A stretch of DNA of 64,000 nt from Brachionus manjavacas. Lineage: Eukaryota; Rotifera; Eurotatoria; Ploima; Brachionidae. The translations under genes were made by a program, and so were the position numbers. The stretch covers positions 4,154,001 to 4,218,000 of the forward strand of contig JAHQIY010000006.1 in assembly GCA_019054805.1 (NCBI GenBank), written 5' to 3'. Shown piece after piece: positions 35,742 through 47,000 of this stretch. The notes beneath the pieces are model-generated. The model saw only the letters and a program-made list of their open reading frames with translations. It had not been told where the DNA came from and did no database searches. Position 1 is the stretch's first letter, and each line of letters starts with the position of its first letter.

Positions 35742-36619
35742 TTTTATCTTTTAAAAATATAGTTTATATTTTTTGACAATTAAATATTAAATAAAATGAA
35801 TGAATATTTTTTTTTTCTTATGAAAGTTCTGAAGTTTATAAAATATTTCAAAATTGAAATTCTTATCTTTTGCGAATTATCTTTCGTTGACGTTTCTTGT
35901 TATTTGGGGGGGGGGGGGGTGAAGTGCCATTCAATTTCATTGTTTCAATTGATATTAGCAATCAAAGTGGCGTTGGTCTAGACGATATCATCCATCATAA
36001 AGTTTTTACTTGTGCATGGTTATTCATGGCTGATTAGAAATTGAGTGGTAAGACTTAAATTGCTGTTAATGCTAGCAGTTACACAACTGTTGATACAAGT
36101 CCAAGCTCTGATGCAATCGTTTAATTATTTCTTCTTCGAAATCCGAATATCAAGTTTTGTTTTAATTTTTTTTCTCTCTCACATTGTTTCCGGATGATTA
36201 TTACATTGATAATCAAAAATTATTAATATTGTTATTTAATCTAGCAGAGCTCAATATTTAATATTGGCGAACTGATTTTTTTTAAGTTAAAATTTAGATT
36301 TGAATTATTGGAAAAATTTTATTCTTTAAGTTAGATTAAAATTTTGTCCTAAAAATCATTTTCATTATTATGATTGAATTTTAATTGAATTTAAAATTTT
36401 AATATCGATCAATATCAGGTATAATATTAAAGCTAATTAAATTGAGTATTTGATTTTTCAATTAAATTTTCATCTTAAAATTAAATATTTTTAAAAGGCA
36501 ATTTTGGCATTTGTAATTCATATTTTTAAAAATATTTTAATGGATTGAAAATATCAAAATATTTTCTTAATTTTCTAATAAATTTTAAATTAATGTTATT
36601 TTTATTTTTTATTAATAAT
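35742..36619. other. Intergenic region between convergent genes, with a poly-G tract
   Basis: Contains a run of 14 G at 35906-35919 and a patch of more balanced composition up to about 36130 in which I recognise no gene. The remainder is A+T-rich and should contain the BOP1 3' untranslated region. Confidence 0.4.
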
Positions 36620-39384
36620 CTAATTAGAATAAAGTCTAATTGTTTTGTCAGCGCCACTAGTAAACAGCCATGGCTGTGTGGGATGAAATTTGCAGCAAGT
36701 TACACCAATATTTTTGGTAATTTCGTGTCCTCTTAAAATTTTTAATGGAACAATTAGGGCATTTTGCATCAAGTCACTAAAAAAAATTAGTTTTTTAATT
36801 CTAAATATTTTGAATTAATTTGAACTTACTCATAGACCATTCCATGAGACACAATAGCAGTTCCATCATCCGAGCACGATGCAAATAAAGGATATTTTTT
36901 ATGATATGCAACACTTCGAATAGCTTTTTTATGATGCCTTTAAATAATCAATAAATTTAGACTTTTTTTCTTACTATTCATAATAAAAAATTTTACTTTA
37001 AAGTTTTGTATGGTTTTGTTGAAAGATCCAAATCAAACCAACTCAAACGATTATCATAACTTCCTATTATTAAGTTATCGCCAGCCGGATGCACGTCCAA
37101 AGAGCTTACCCATTGAACATTTGTTAATAATTTTTTAACTAGTAATTGTTTAACCAAGTCATAAACTTTTACATAACGTTGAGTCTTTTAAAAATTTTGA
37201 TTAAAATTTTAATTTTATTTTTTTTCAACTTACTGCCACAAAAAGTATTGGTTTAAATGGATGAAATACAACTTGTTGTACAATACCATTCATTTTTGCG
37301 AAAGGTCTAACTGATTTTTGTTTACTTAACTGATGCATAATGACAGCGCTATTTGAGTTTTTATCGTCCAAAACAGTTGCAAAATAATCTCCTTTGGGAT
37401 GCCACGAAACGTTTTTCAAACTCTAAAAAAATTTGACTATTAGAAGAAACAAAATAATTTTAAATTTCTACTTTTTGATGAGTCACTTGGATCCTAAAGC
37501 CTTGCTTATAATTAGGATCGTTTTTTTTTTCGTGGAAAAACTTCCATGTACATGGAGGCTTTCTGGTATCAGTATTTTTTTTTTCTGAACTTTCATCATC
37601 AGACTCATTAGCATTTACTGATTTTGATTGATCAGACTGTTCGAATTGTGCGCAATATTCGGCAACTTTAGCATCTGTATTGCTTGAGATAACTTTATCT
37701 CCGCACTTTGGATTAACTATCAATATGATATTTTCACTTAAAAACAAATTTTAAGATATGATCAATGAGTAAAGAAAATTAATTTAAATTGAAACAAAAA
37801 TTTTATTAAAAAATTAAATATTTCTTTACTTTAAATTTAATTAGTATCAAAACTTAGTTTAAATTTAGAAAATATTCAAAAGATCAATTAATTTTGAAAA
37901 TTTCCTTATAAATGTTTATCTTGTTGAATAATATAAAATTAACTTTAACACATTTAATACAAAATAGTCCATTCTCAATCTGGTTTTTTCAATTATTCAA
38001 AAAATTTAATATTTTTTTTATTTTAAATAAAATTTTAAACAGAAGAAAAAAAGTTTACTTACAATACAACTGAAAATAGGCACAAATTCTGAACTGGTAT
38101 CCAAGCACAGTTGATACATTTGCTTTCGAATGTCCAAGTATAAATGCATCGTCCAGTAGACACTTCCCAGTATTTAACTGTTTTGTCATTGCTAGAAGAT
38201 AAAATCCATTGACCAGATGGATGCACACTAATTGATGTAATTGTGGACTTATGTCCTTTGAAAGTCTGTAAAAAAATTAATTTTTTTATATTAAAATTAA
38301 CTTTTAGGTAAATTACAATAGCCAGCGTATTGGGAAACGGTTGGAGATCTCTTGGCTTAGGCAGTTTTGGCAACAAGTCTTGGGGATCAACTTGAACCCT
38401 CATTTTTCTTTGTCTTGGGGCCAAATACATATCCAGGCATCGCTCAAATTTTTCTTTGATAAAGTTGCCATATCCCGGAACAAGACGAAGAGAAGGATAT
38501 TTTTTGGGTATGAAATTAATACGGCGATCTTCCGGCTCCTGTTTTTCCCATTTTTCCTTCTCTTCATCGTCAAACAAATACTCTGGTGGTGGGTTATAAG
38601 ATTCGTAGTGGTCTGGCAATGGACATTTCGGTGCCGGTAAATGATGCAAGTGCTTACGTTTATCTGCATCGTTTTCATCTGCCCAAATGTCGTAAAATTT
38701 TTCTTCGCTATCCTCGGGCTTTTTGATCGCTGGCTTAATCCATCCCATTTTGATTGCATGAACATATTTTCCAACACGTAAGCGTTCCCAATTAGACGGA
38801 ATGAAGCTACGTTTGTGCTCAGGTCGTCCGCTAAGTGGCATTTTCATTTCGTCATTAGTAAAAAATGTCGATGTATCGAATTCCTCTACATTTTTATTAG
38901 CGTACTTGCTCGACGTCAATCTTTTTATAATTTCTATATCTTCGTCAGATAGAATAATTTTACCACCTGTCTGACTATCTCTTACCGTCCGCCAGTAATC
39001 GGGATTTTCCATTTTTTCTAGAAATTCATCCAATTCATCGTTTTTCTTTGAATTAGCTGGCTTGGAAATTTTTTCTCCATCTAAGTCATATCCAATGTGT
39101 TCATAGTCATCATACCATTTCAAAGGCACATTTCCTATTGTGTTCCTCAGATCCTATTTTAAAGTTCAAAATTAAATTAATTCTATCAAAAAAAAATTCT
39201 TATCTACTTCTTCATCTGAAGTATCCAAATCATATTCATTATATGAAGAGACTAAACTTCCGTTTGAGACAAAACTGGTAGATAATAGCTCAGTTTTATC
39301 ATCAGTTTTTTCATTATTTTGATTGTCCATTTTAGGTTCATGAATTGATTTTCGTTTGTTACTTTTTACTTTAGTCTTTTCCAT
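36620..39384 (-). CDS. BOP1: Ribosome biogenesis protein BOP1 (eight exons)
   Basis: Scaffold of the PeBoW complex (PES1-BOP1-WDR12) needed for 60S subunit maturation in the nucleolus. Exons in order: 39384-39208, 39153-38317, 38265-38063, 37736-37472, 37422-37234, 37184-36997, 36937-36830, 36776-36620. They total 2,124 nt and 707 residues, all in phase, with mostly 48-62 bp introns and one of 326 bp. A Lys-rich, acidic leader precedes the BOP1 N-terminal domain: [31 protein letters not shown], and [13 protein letters not shown] leading into the first repeat. A C-terminal WD40 propeller follows with [52 protein letters not shown], and the last blade [12 protein letters not shown]. Confidence 0.95.
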
Positions 39385-39840
39385 TTTATTAATTTAACAA
39401 TGAGAATTCTTAAAATTCGTAAAAATAATGTTAATTATTTTTTGATTAAAAGATAAACGGCATGAGTTTTGGTAAGAAAAATTTAAATTATATTTTAATG
39501 CATTCAAATTCGTGCATGCAAGGTTTGAAATTCATTTATAAATTTTAAATACATGGTTTAGAAAATTTTCTTTCTTTACACTTGTGCTTGGTATTTTGTT
39601 AACTAAATTAAAGTTTTGATAGCCATTAAAATCAATAAAAAAAGACTTAAAAAATAGAAATGAAAAATATTGGATACTTAAATAAAATCCCTGTAAAATT
39701 AATTAATTAACTAATTATATAAAAAGTTTTCATGATAATTTTCAAAATCATATTATATTTAATTTAATGAACTAAAAACCTAATTAATTTTTTTTTTGGT
39801 TTAAATTTTAATTTAAAAAAATCAAATTGAAAGATAAATT
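39385..39840. other. AT-rich upstream region of BOP1
   Basis: Likely holds the BOP1 promoter. Only A+T-rich sequence is visible, with no recognisable gene. Confidence 0.4.
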
Positions 39841-39948
39841 CAAGCTAAACTCTGCAAATCTAGCAGACCTTGATATATGATGCAGCTTTGAATGTTGCAC
39901 TTTGAATATCTGTTATTTTTATCAATTTGTACTGAATTTCACAGAACC
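39841..39948. mobile_element. Palindromic MITE family, truncated copy 3
   Basis: About 108 bp matching the right part of the element at 8734-9082: CTCTGCAAATCTAGCAGACC, then GATGCAGCTTTGAATGTTGC, and the terminus TTTGTACTGAATTTCACAGA ending in ACC. The left half is missing. Confidence 0.75.
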
Positions 39949-40014
39949 CTATATTTTCCCAAAACCGATTTGACACAGCCTAACTGTATTGTTCAAAAGT
40001 CTAATAATGATAAT

Positions 40015-40385
40015 AAAAGCTACGGAAAGCAAGCTTGCGGAGGCGGCCTAATAGGAGTACGCCTATAGTAGCACATTTCGGTTTACAAGGGAAAAATTTC
40101 TAGAGTCAATAGACATTATTTACAATACAAAAAATAAGAAGGAAATTATAAGGAACTGAGAGTGGTATATAATAGAAATTGTTTGTGAAATAAAAAAAGT
40201 CAGGTGGTAAAAACTTATTGACCGGTCATGAAAGGATCGTAGCGATTCTTGAATTGATTTACTGAGCCGGAATCTCTGAGCGCAGCGGAGAGAGCATTCC
40301 GCTTATTGACAACTCTGTTCGTAAAGAAATTAGCCCTTTGCGTACATATGGTTGAGGCCTGACCGGACAATAAAAGATGTAAAAA
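40015..40385 (-). mobile_element. CR1/Jockey-like reverse transcriptase tail with 3' UTR
   Basis: Minus-strand frame 40385-40215 reads QRANFFTNRVVNKRNALSAA, then SVNQFKNRYDPFM and stops at GQ. This is the FFxNRVVNxWNxLP...NxFKxRLD block at the very C-terminus of CR1/L2/Jockey-type polymerases, with Trp replaced by Arg. The following 200 bp to about 40015 is unusually GC-balanced (for example GGCGTACTCCTATTAGGCCG) and is likely the element's 3' untranslated region. The copy is 5'-truncated, as is usual for these elements. Confidence 0.75.
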
Positions 40386-42564
40386 TTATTTTATTGTTCC
40401 TAATACAAAATTAAATTTTCTTATGTGGTAAAATTTAGTACTACTATATTTAAAATTATTTGAAAAAATTTAAAGAATTAAAAGTGTTAATTTTCATTTA
40501 ATTTTTTTTGATAATAATTAGTAAATGAAAGGGACATACTCGTAAAATGAGTCATAAATTTAAATGAGTCGTTGATTGTATTTTCAACTAGTTAAGTTAA
40601 TTACAATAAAATTAATAATTCCAAATATCTAAATAATTCCAAATATGTAAATAATTGCATTTTGACTTTTCTTTAACAGAAAAATTTAAATTTAAATTCA
40701 AGGATGACTATGGCTAATATTGGAAAATAATGTATCAAAATTGGTTAATATTTTTGAACTCATTGGTACTCTCAAAAAAAAAGGCTGCTTTTTTAATAAC
40801 AAAAATCAAACAATTTTTCAGTAGTTATTATTTTAAAATAAATGAGGGTTTCAAAATTAAAGGTTTATGATAACATTTTTGTTATAAACAAAGGCACTCA
40901 TAACAAAGATTAAAATTATTTACAATGATTATAAGTATAGATGCTTAAAAAAAAATCTATCGTAAAATGGGGTAAATTCGATATTTATTTTATTCAAAGA
41001 GTTCTAGAGAGTGGAAATTTAATTGGATTGGTATTATTAAAGGTTTTAAAAAATTTAAAACTTTTCGGTCAATTTTGAAAAATAATTTTATTTAAAAAAA
41101 AAGCGAAATTAAACTAATTTAAATAACACACGTTTTTTATACTTTTCATGTGTTCTATCATGAAGAGTGGAATATGGAATATTGAATCTAATTACCACTT
41201 GATAAATGTTAAGTTTTTTGTTTTTAATTTTAGTCATGGATTTTTCAGTGACTCAGTGGTGTTATTTTTGTTAGAAGCAGGTTTATTTTTAAACCTGTTC
41301 TTGGAATATTTAAAACAATAAAACATTATAGAAAAGAAAGTTATAATAATCAATTTATTTTTTTTATATAAATTCAAAACAAACCAATTAAAGGTACCAC
41401 CCTGAAGTGAATTTTTTTTAATCTTTTTTTAAATAAAAAGAAAATGACTGACTCTTTGAAAAAAACGATTGAAAAAATGGAATCCGGATCAAAAATAACA
41501 AAAGTTAATAGGGTCATTGTTTAAAAAAAAAATTTTCAAGAAGCTTTTTTACTTATGAGTTTATTTTTAAAATCAATTTAAAAAATATAAAATGGGCTAG
41601 GTCGTTTATCAATTGATTAATTTTAGAAAAGAAAATAGAAAAATAGTAATTTTTTATTTGCGTAAAAAAATTTGTAAAATTTTAGTAAGCACATTTTTAA
41701 ATAATTTAAAATTTTACCTTTTGAATTTTTTTTAATATTTTTAAGCCGGACTTGAATGGTTTCAAGTAATTTAGCATGATAATTCCAGTAAAAAGTTTTT
41801 TATTTTCCAAATAATTTTACTAAAAATTATACTATTAAAGTAAATTTTTGTGTTCTTATTTTTGAAATATTAATTTATTATTTTCGATTTGCGAACAATA
41901 AAGGAAAAAATTTATTTGATTCAAATCCAACTTGATTGCATGTTTAAATAGTTCAGTTTAACTAATTTTCAATATTGTGCGTGTTCTTATATTTTTAATA
42001 GCTTGCTAAATTCATGACTAAAATTACTAATTAAAAGAAAAAAAGATTAATTTTTAGAAAAGAAAAAAGACCTTTCAATTATTCAATAATTATTGTAATT
42101 ACATCAAATATTCTAAACGGAATCAAAAAACTAAAAAAAATTGAATCAGCTTGATTAGATAAAGAGTTTTATTTTTAGTCCTATTTAAAGATTGCTTTAT
42201 AAATTATTTTTAAATAAATTTTTTTTTTATCTAATTAGCACAAAGTAGTCTTTCAATTTTTTTCGAAGGATTTAAAAAAAGATCTTTTAAAAAATATTTG
42301 AATAGCCAAAAATTAATTATTAAAGAATTTTTCTTATCGAATCGTTAACCTTAAATTAATCGAAATATTAAATGAGCTCAAGTTGACCATTTTTTAATTT
42401 TTGAAAAATAAGTTTTACAGTTCCATTTTCTTTGAAAGTGCAGAATATTCACAAACTGTTAATTAATGTCATCGAGTATTTGAATATTTTAGCCTAAAAA
42501 AAATTTAGTAAGTTAGATATAAATTTTGACAGCTTTTCTTTTTTAACTGAGAAATTAGTATTTA
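40386..42564. other. AT-rich intergenic region
   Basis: About 2.2 kb of A+T-rich DNA between two retrotransposon tails. It includes a copy of a short dispersed repeat near 40868-40965 that recurs at 45795-45890. No gene was recognised. Confidence 0.4.
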
Positions 42565-43037
42565 AATTTGGTTCATTTTTAAATCTAATTGATCCCAAAG
42601 TAAAACGTATGAGGGGTGATTTAATTCAGATTTTTCAAGTAACAAATGGCTTTGAAATTGTTAACCTTAACAGTGGAATCAATTTTTCACCTAATCAGAT
42701 GTACAACTTGAGGAGACATACAAAATGTTTGGTAAGAGAAGAAGTGAAAAGCTGAATGCAACGCTTCAATTTCTTAACAAACCGAGTAGTTAATGATTGG
42801 AATAGCTTTCCTCAAGAGACTGTGAATGCTGAATCAATGAATACTTTCAAAGCCAAGTTAGATGCATGATTGATTAAATGAAAGGATGGCTGAAAATGGA
42901 AAAAAAAACATTCAAGAAGCAGTTTTTTGAGTGTTTAATGCATTCAAAAAATAAGAGAAGTATTTACTACCATAGCTTTATTTGAGCTTAACCCGAATGG
43001 GTCGTAGTATTTTACTACTACTACTACTACTACTATT
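42565..43037 (+). mobile_element. CR1/Jockey-like reverse transcriptase tail ending in a (TAC)n microsatellite
   Basis: One plus-strand frame reads KRMRGDLIQIFQVTNGFE, then YNLRRHTKCLVREEVKS, a stop, and FNFLTNRVVNDWNSFPQETV followed by NTFKAKLDA and stop near 42870. This is the conserved C-terminal domain of CR1/L2/Jockey-type polymerases with a single internal stop. The 3' untranslated stretch after it ends in a perfect TAC run at about 43014-43036, which fits elements that terminate in a simple repeat. The copy is 5'-truncated. It is less decayed than the other RT pieces here. Confidence 0.8.
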
Positions 43038-43410
43038 TATTTGGTAAATTATTTTAAAAGCGAATTTAATTTAGCTTAATCACGCTTAAAATTTTTTATT
43101 AATGAAAAAAAAATATCAAAAAAAAAAGATGCTTTAAAAGTTGAGTTGAAATTTTGAATGCAATTAAAAATAGAATAACATTAAAAAATTATGAAAAACT
43201 AATACTTTTGGACATTTAAAAAAAGAAAAAAAGTTTTTTCACCTATCGATATTTTAAATCCCACCTGATAGATTTTAGTTGTATGAGAAAAAGTTAAGAA
43301 GCAAAAACACAGCAATCTTGACACTAATTTCAATTAAAGCTTAATTTTAAATAAAAAAAAAAAAAGATCGAACAAATTTTTTCTTAAATTAACATTATTC
43401 ACAATTTGGG

Positions 43411-44436
43411 TCACTCTGAATAAGTGGAGTTCATTGGACTTGCGACGGCGCTGCATTCAGCACCAGCGCCGCCGACCGCAACCGCATTCTTAGCTGCATA
43501 AAGTGACGCTTCTTCTTGCGCCTTGCCAATATTTTTCTTATATCTAATTCTCTTGTTGCCAAACCAATTGCTCACCTGACTAACACTAATGCCACACTTG
43601 CGCGCAAGCTCCTCTTTGGCTTCTTCAGACGGATACGGATTAGATAGATGCGAGTAAAAATATGCATCCAATATTTCTTTGGCTTGTTTGGAAAAATTGC
43701 GTCTTTTTCTTCTTGCATCCAAAAATCTCGATCTAAGTATCATTACGGCTTCGCACGTGCTTTGCTTCAATTGAACCTGTATGGAGCTGAACTTGCGCCG
43801 GATTATTTGCACCATGCGGTCAATTTCGCGCGGCGTAATTGGCCGAGTCTTGGCCTGATCCTTAAGCAAGTGAATTGTGTGAGTGGTAAACTCGCTGCAA
43901 GCTCGTTCATATTTTTCCAGTTCAGTGTGGTAGACCTCGCGGATTTGGGTGAGCTTTTGCCTGTAGTCCGAGTGTTCGAGAGCCATGGTGTCGGCAGCGT
44001 TGACGTTGCTTTGTTGAGATGGAGACAGTGGCAGGTTGTCCTGGCCTCTCTCGGGACCGGACACCCCCTCGGCCATTAGCATATTGTCCAATCGAGCTAT
44101 CTGTGGATCTTGTGGGTCATCGTCCATCGATTGTCTCATGTTCAGCGCAGTCTTTTCCTTAAGCTCACAAAGAACCTGGTAGAGCGCAGGCTTTATCCTG
44201 TTCGACTCCAGTTCGTCTTTTTTCTCCTGAGCGTCGCGTAGCGACTGGCTCGTAATTGACATTATCTGAGACAATAGTTGGTTTATGTCGCATTTGTTCT
44301 GGCCCAAATGAGGATTGATATTTTCGTTATTTGAATTACCAGGCACGTCTAATTGATCGCCTTGTGTCGAATACATCAGTGACGGGTTCGGGTTGAGGTT
44401 GGTCAAGTCGGCTACGGCGTTCATTTGCGGCTCCAT
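43411..44436 (-). CDS. PBX: PBC-class TALE homeodomain protein (Pbx/extradenticle)
   Basis: Hox cofactor and DNA-binding regulator. Single coding exon, 341 residues. The PBC-A/PBC-B region is present: [18 protein letters not shown], the [18 protein letters not shown] block, and [20 protein letters not shown]. The homeodomain (about residues 241-303) runs from [16 protein letters not shown] to the third helix [15 protein letters not shown], with the three-residue TALE loop seen as [15 protein letters not shown] short Ala/Gly-rich tail ends in NSTYSE. The gene is clearly richer in G+C than its flanks and has no intron in the coding region, whereas the family usually has many. A strong CAG|GTAAGA donor at 44966 and an acceptor before 44455 suggest a 5' leader intron, which is inferred. 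Confidence 0.95.
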   Translation of the reverse strand: MEPQMNAVADLTNLNPNPSLMYSTQGDQLDVPGNSNNENINPHLGQNKCDINQLLSQIMSITSQSLRDAQEKKDELESNRIKPALYQVLCELKEKTALNMRQSMDDDPQDPQIARLDNMLMAEGVSGPERGQDNLPLSPSQQSNVNAADTMALEHSDYRQKLTQIREVYHTELEKYERACSEFTTHTIHLLKDQAKTRPITPREIDRMVQIIRRKFSSIQVQLKQSTCEAVMILRSRFLDARRKRRNFSKQAKEILDAYFYSHLSNPYPSEEAKEELARKCGISVSQVSNWFGNKRIRYKKNIGKAQEEASLYAAKNAVAVGGAGAECSAVASPMNSTYSE

Positions 44437-47000
44437 TGTCTAGTTGAACTTAACTAGTTTGAAAATCATAAACAAATCTATAGTTAACTTTAGAAATGTA
44501 AAAAAAATAATTATTTAAATTTAAAATACAGGCAACAACAACAAGAATTTTTTTTTTTTTGATCTGGAGCAGTGAATCGTATGCGGAAAGATGAGAGACC
44601 ATGGTTGAAAGTGAGTAATCAAAGTGAATTTTTTATTTAATCAATTTTAGTCTAATTATTATAATTTTATATTCTCTAGGTTATGAGTTTGTCGGAAAAG
44701 AAAATATTTTTTGTTTTGTTTAAGTCGAGGCTTTTATAAAACGAAATTAAAATATGCTGAACTTTTTCGTTTCTCTCGGCGAGAATTATCATAATTAAAC
44801 TTAGAAATTTATATTAAGATAATATGCTCCTAGGCTTATGGCGATTAGAATGCATATTTTATATTTATTTATTTTATTATAAATATTTTTTCTATACTGA
44901 ATTTTGTCTAACGATGTTCATAATTAAAAGAAAAAAAGAAAAAAAAAACAGAGCAAAAGTCTTACCTGACGATAAAGAGGAAGACTAAATATTTGTCTTA
45001 TTAGGTTTTATACATCCACACAATCAATTAAATTGATCCAGCAAGTCGACTCATTTAGCTTTTTTGTTTAAAACCCTCAATAAAATCAATTTTTAAAGAA
45101 AAAAAATAAAATTCAATTAAAAAGTCTACCTGTTAAGTTTAAAAATTCTCGCCGAACTTTTCAATAGAGAATATTTGCTTAATATCAAATTTAAAAATAA
45201 TTCAAATAATGTAAACTAAAAAAAAAGTGAAAATTTAATTGAAAACGATGGTCATAGCAAAAAATGTTTAAAAAAAATTTGAATACTGAACTGAAAAAAA
45301 AATTCTATGCGATCGAGAAATGGAGCTTTTCAAAATTTTAGTTTCAAAAAAATTAATTTTTTTTTCATTAATTAATCAAATCTAAAAGGTGATTTTGTAA
45401 AAAAAAAACTGAAAAAATATTCATTCAAAAAAAATTTTAAATTATACACCAAAAAAAAATTTGAAAAGTTTGAGAAAAGATGGTTGATTTAGAATTGTAT
45501 ACAAAATATTTCTTTAGAGAAAAAATTGTTCAATTGCTCATTTGCAATTAGGCGACATTGGTTAATTATTTTCCAAACAGCTCATTCCTTTCTTTAAACA
45601 GACATTCTTAAAAGTTTAATGAAATTAAACTAAATTAAACCCATTTTTATCTAAATAATTATCTTTTTAAAATAAATTCGAAAGGATTAAGTGTAAATCG
45701 GTGATAATTGATGTTTGAAAAAGTGATCAAGTAATGATTAATACAGGAAAAAATGATTCAAAAATTTTAATTTTTAGTCATAATTGCATAAATCTGATTA
45801 AATAAACAAAGGCACTCATAATAATAATTAAAATTATTTTTCATTAATTTTATAAAATTTGCTTATTAAAGCTATCTAAAAAAAGATTCTATTTAAATTA
45901 GTAAAAAAATCGCAACTTTAAATTCCATTCTTTCATTATAAATTTTTTTTTCTACCGCGGTTTTGATGAATTTCATACTCTGATCATGAGTGTGTACGAA
46001 CTACGTAGACAAACTCTTGCTGTGAAAATGAGTATCACATCAATCATCTACTAAATAATAGTCAATCAACCAAAAAATTGAAGATTAAAAATAAAATTAT
46101 ATTTTAGAGGCCTCAGCGACGCATTTTGATAATCGAAAATACATGTCTTATTTTCTTTTTTCCAATTATATAAAAAAATTGATTGATTCTTGCCAAATGG
46201 ATTCTGAACAAAAACTAGCATCAAAAATATAACTGATTACATAAACAGCTGCAATTAATTTAATAACCTTTAAACGCGAAGAGATCAATCTATTTTCTTT
46301 GAATGATATAATCAAAAATTCCGATTTGGGTTTTTTTAGGGTTTTATTTTAATCGTATGACTTATCTGACCTGAAAATTTTTAATTTACAGCATCTCATG
46401 CATAAAAATATGCGTCAAAATATAAAAAAAAATTAATTTAAAATAAAATGACCGGTCTATTTTTTGACATGCGAGAATAGTCTCTAAATTTAATTCTAAT
46501 TCTCACTAAAGTGTTCGCTTTAAACTAAAATACATATTTTGTTCTTAGGCTTCTTGTGTTTATTCAAAAAAAAAAAATAAAATAAACTTTAATTTATAAA
46601 TTAAAAGATATTTATTTCAATAGAGTATTGTTAAATAGAATTATTGTTATTATATGCATGTATTTTTATGAATAAAAAAAAACTCATCTAATTATTTTCG
46701 ATAATTGGAATTTAAATCAAAAAAAAATAATAAAAATTCTAATTTTTTAAGTATTGATTTATTAAAATAAATTTTAAGCTTCGTTAAATGGTAATAAAAT
46801 CAAATTTGCTAAAACAATAGTTTTTAAAGATAAATATTTTTCGTTTCAGACATATAAATTAAAATTAAGCATTTAGAGAATTTAAATTAATAAAAAATTA
46901 TGCTCAATTTTGCGTAAACAACATACTAAACTAAAAACAAGAAAAAAAATCTTTAAATTTATTTAAAATATTTTATTAGAAAATTAAAGATAAATGTAAG
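44437..47000. other. Upstream region of PBX and AT-rich intergenic DNA
   Basis: Up to about 45200 this may contain the non-coding first exon and leader intron of PBX on the minus strand. A short dispersed repeat copy lies near 45795-45890. A slightly more balanced patch near 45955-46050 shows no recognisable gene. Confidence 0.4.

Noticed and set aside
38341-38777. Open frames of 99 (plus) and 125 (minus) codons inside BOP1
   Set aside because: Alternate-frame shadows of BOP1 exon 2, whose frame carries the BOP1 N-terminal domain.
43648-44079. 143-codon plus-strand frame opposite PBX
   Set aside because: Shadow of the PBX coding exon, same cause as for PRPF8.
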